From contig MGPL01000079.1 in assembly GCA_001797415.1 (NCBI GenBank), positions 729-8,087 of the forward strand: a DNA stretch of 7,359 bases, in the 5' to 3' direction. The translations under genes and the position numbers were made by a program. Positions 6,231 to 7,359 of this stretch are shown piece after piece (position 1 is the first letter of the stretch; each line of letters begins with the position of its first letter). The DNA comes from Deltaproteobacteria bacterium GWA2_55_10 (lineage in GTDB: Bacteria > Desulfobacterota > GWC2-55-46). The notes beneath the pieces are model-generated. The model saw only the letters and a list, made by a program, of their open reading frames with translations. It was not told the origin of the DNA and made no database searches.

Positions 6231-6322
6231 TTCCTCTCCCCTTGGGGAGAGGAGTAAGGTGAGGGGGGCTTTAATTCGTGTCCCCCTCATCCCAACCTTC
6301 TCCCAAAAGGGGAGAAGGGGAG
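6231..6322. repeat. Composite palindromic intergenic element 4, between the permease genes
   Basis: Two hairpins face each other. One is at 6233-6252 (CCTCTCCCC / GGGGAGAGG, 2-base loop) and the other at 6296-6318 (CCTTCTCCC / GGGAGAAGG, 5-base loop). Inside them GGTGAGGGGG (6258-6267) and CCCCCTCATCCC (6282-6293) pair across a short AT-rich centre, so the whole 92 bp is one imperfect inverted repeat. From memory, CCTCTCCCCTTGGGGAGAGG followed by AAGGTGAGGGG is a repeat motif found in many bacteria. A direct repeat GAATCATTC (6328-6336 and 6339-6347) lies between the element and the oppB stop. No minus-strand T-run follows the hairpins. Confidence 0.85.
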
Positions 6323-6341
6323 ATGCTGAATCATTCCAGAA

Positions 6342-7322
6342 TCATTCGAACCTTACCCTCGGGTCCACAAGGGTATAGCTTATGTCTGTGAGAATGAGCC
6401 CTATGATGTAGAGTATCGAACCGAGATATACCATTGAGCGCACTATGGCGAAGTCCTGCGACTGTATGGCGTCTATGGTGAAGTTGCCGAGCCCCGGTAT
6501 CGCGAAGAAGGTCTCCATTATGAGGCTCCCGTAAAAGAGGAACGGTATGGAGACGACCACGTTCGTAAGTACCGGTATCATGGCGTTCTTCAAGGCGTGC
6601 TTGAATAGCACCCGTCCCTCCGTGAGGCCCTTTGCCCGCGCGGTCCTTATGTGGTCCTTGTTTATCTCTTCGAGGAATACCGTCCGGTAGAACCTTACGC
6701 CGACCCCGATAGAGGCTATGATGCCGATTATGACCGGCAGAACGAGGAACTTGGCCGCGTGGAGGCCCGTGTCGTAGCCTGATATGGGAAAGAGCCGCAA
6801 TATCTTGCCCAGGATATACTGCCCGCCGATGATGTAGAAGAGGGTGGATACGGACATGAGGACGACGGCCAGCACCACTCCCCATATATCGATGTAGGTC
6901 GCCCGGTAGTAGGCGAGCATCATGGCCAGAAACAGGTTTATGACAAGCCCTGCCGTGAACATCGGGAGGCTGATGGCGAGGCTCGGCCACATGCGCGTCT
7001 TTATCTCCCGGCCGATGTCGATGTTGTTCCTGTCAGACCTGCCGAAGTCAAACCAGAGCAGAGGCACGGACTTCTGGAAGAAGATAGTCTCGGTTACCCG
7101 CTTTACGCCTTCCTCTTCCGTGTTCACGAAGCTCGGCAGGTTATAGCCGTGGTCCCTCTTCCAGTTCTCGATGGCCGCGGGCGTGACGTTCTTCTCGCCG
7201 AGAATCTTCCTTGCCATGTCGTCCGGCTTGTTGACATAGAAAAAGAGCAGCGCCGTTAGGACATTCACGCCTATGATTATAGGAATGGCATAGAGTATGC
7301 GTCGAATTATGTATGAAAGCAT
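6342..7322 (-). CDS. Peptide ABC transporter permease, OppB/DppB type
   Basis: This 326-residue inner-membrane permease starts MLSYIIRRILYAIPIIIGV, the standard OppB/DppB N-terminus. It has about six helices: 9-29, 114-137, 147-170, 192-214, 252-272 and 292-314. The loop at 31-112 is expected on the outer face and contains NVTPAAIENWKRDHGYNLP and LLWFDFGRS, both recognisable OppB features. The EAA loop HIRTARAKGLTEGRVLFKHALKNAMIPVL (224-252) contacts the ATPase. It ends DISYTLVDPRVRF, as usual for the family. The stretch 140-190 (RATYIDIWGVVLAVVLMSVSTLFYIIGGQ and on to ISGYD) recalls a variant subfamily with a longer central part. The start has an A-rich leader without a clear Shine-Dalgarno. 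It is the first complete gene of the visible operon; a binding-protein gene probably precedes it outside the window. Confidence 0.92.
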   Translation of the reverse strand: MLSYIIRRILYAIPIIIGVNVLTALLFFYVNKPDDMARKILGEKNVTPAAIENWKRDHGYNLPSFVNTEEEGVKRVTETIFFQKSVPLLWFDFGRSDRNNIDIGREIKTRMWPSLAISLPMFTAGLVINLFLAMMLAYYRATYIDIWGVVLAVVLMSVSTLFYIIGGQYILGKILRLFPISGYDTGLHAAKFLVLPVIIGIIASIGVGVRFYRTVFLEEINKDHIRTARAKGLTEGRVLFKHALKNAMIPVLTNVVVSIPFLFYGSLIMETFFAIPGLGNFTIDAIQSQDFAIVRSMVYLGSILYIIGLILTDISYTLVDPRVRFE

Positions 7323-7359
7323 ATATTTTTCAGTGTGCGGCGCGAGAGTTTATTTCCTC

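Noticed and set aside
6331..6990. Minus-strand frame of 219 codons inside oppB.
   Set aside because: It is a frame-shifted reading of the permease gene; its His/Arg-rich composition is typical of a shadow frame in GC-rich DNA.
7330..7359. Possible end of an upstream minus-strand gene, reading EEINSRAAH then TGA (7332-7330), or alternatively RK then TAA (7352-7350).
   Set aside because: Only nine codons are visible, two frames are possible, and neither tail is recognisable. A binding-protein gene is expected here from context, but it cannot be supported from this sequence.
1..7359. CRISPR array, tRNA/rRNA, insertion sequence with transposase, toxin-antitoxin or defence genes.
   Set aside because: No regularly spaced direct repeats, no tRNA cloverleaf or rRNA stretch, and no such proteins were seen on either strand; the repeats present are inverted and non-coding.

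Overview
The window looks like chromosomal DNA of a GC-rich Gram-negative bacterium, most likely a Desulfobacterota/Deltaproteobacteria-type organism or a near relative such as Nitrospirota. The outer membrane is inferred from the end of a heptose-kinase gene (LPS inner core). The taxon is inferred from the look of the YicC, Gmk and omega proteins, from heavy use of AGG (Arg) and ATA (Ile) codons in all genes, and from the style of the intergenic repeats. No single marker fixes it.

Left, plus strand (1-2146): the last 32 codons of a D,D-heptose-7-phosphate kinase gene, a 227-bp spacer holding a composite palindromic repeat, then yicC, gmk and rpoZ. yicC and gmk overlap by 4 bp (ATGA). rpoZ has its own near-consensus sigma-70 promoter and a strong Shine-Dalgarno, and is followed by a clear intrinsic terminator. 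The group joins RNA turnover (YicC), guanine nucleotide supply (Gmk) and RNA polymerase assembly with ppGpp sensing (omega). spoT, which follows rpoZ in E. coli, is absent here.

Right, minus strand (7322 to 2313): an Opp/Dpp-type peptide ABC importer operon read right to left. It runs oppB-type permease, oppC-type permease, a fused OppD-OppF ATPase of 630 residues, then a small multi-spanning membrane protein resembling DUF2269. No substrate-binding protein gene is visible; it probably lies beyond the right edge. Both permeases have unusual extra segments, and the ATPase keeps a four-cysteine cluster in its first half only. The two gene blocks converge at about 2097-2312.

The most striking non-coding pattern is that each of the four spacers longer than 100 bp (100-326, 2097-2312, 4814-5018, 6204-6341) holds one composite inverted-repeat element. 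The four differ in sequence but share a plan: two hairpins facing each other in inverted orientation, so that the whole element is also an inverted repeat. This resembles the BIME/REP arrangement of enterobacteria. Two of the elements lie inside the transporter operon, and one supplies the oppC stop codon. I see no tRNA, rRNA, CRISPR array, transposase gene or defence system, and the protein-coding content is mostly conventional.
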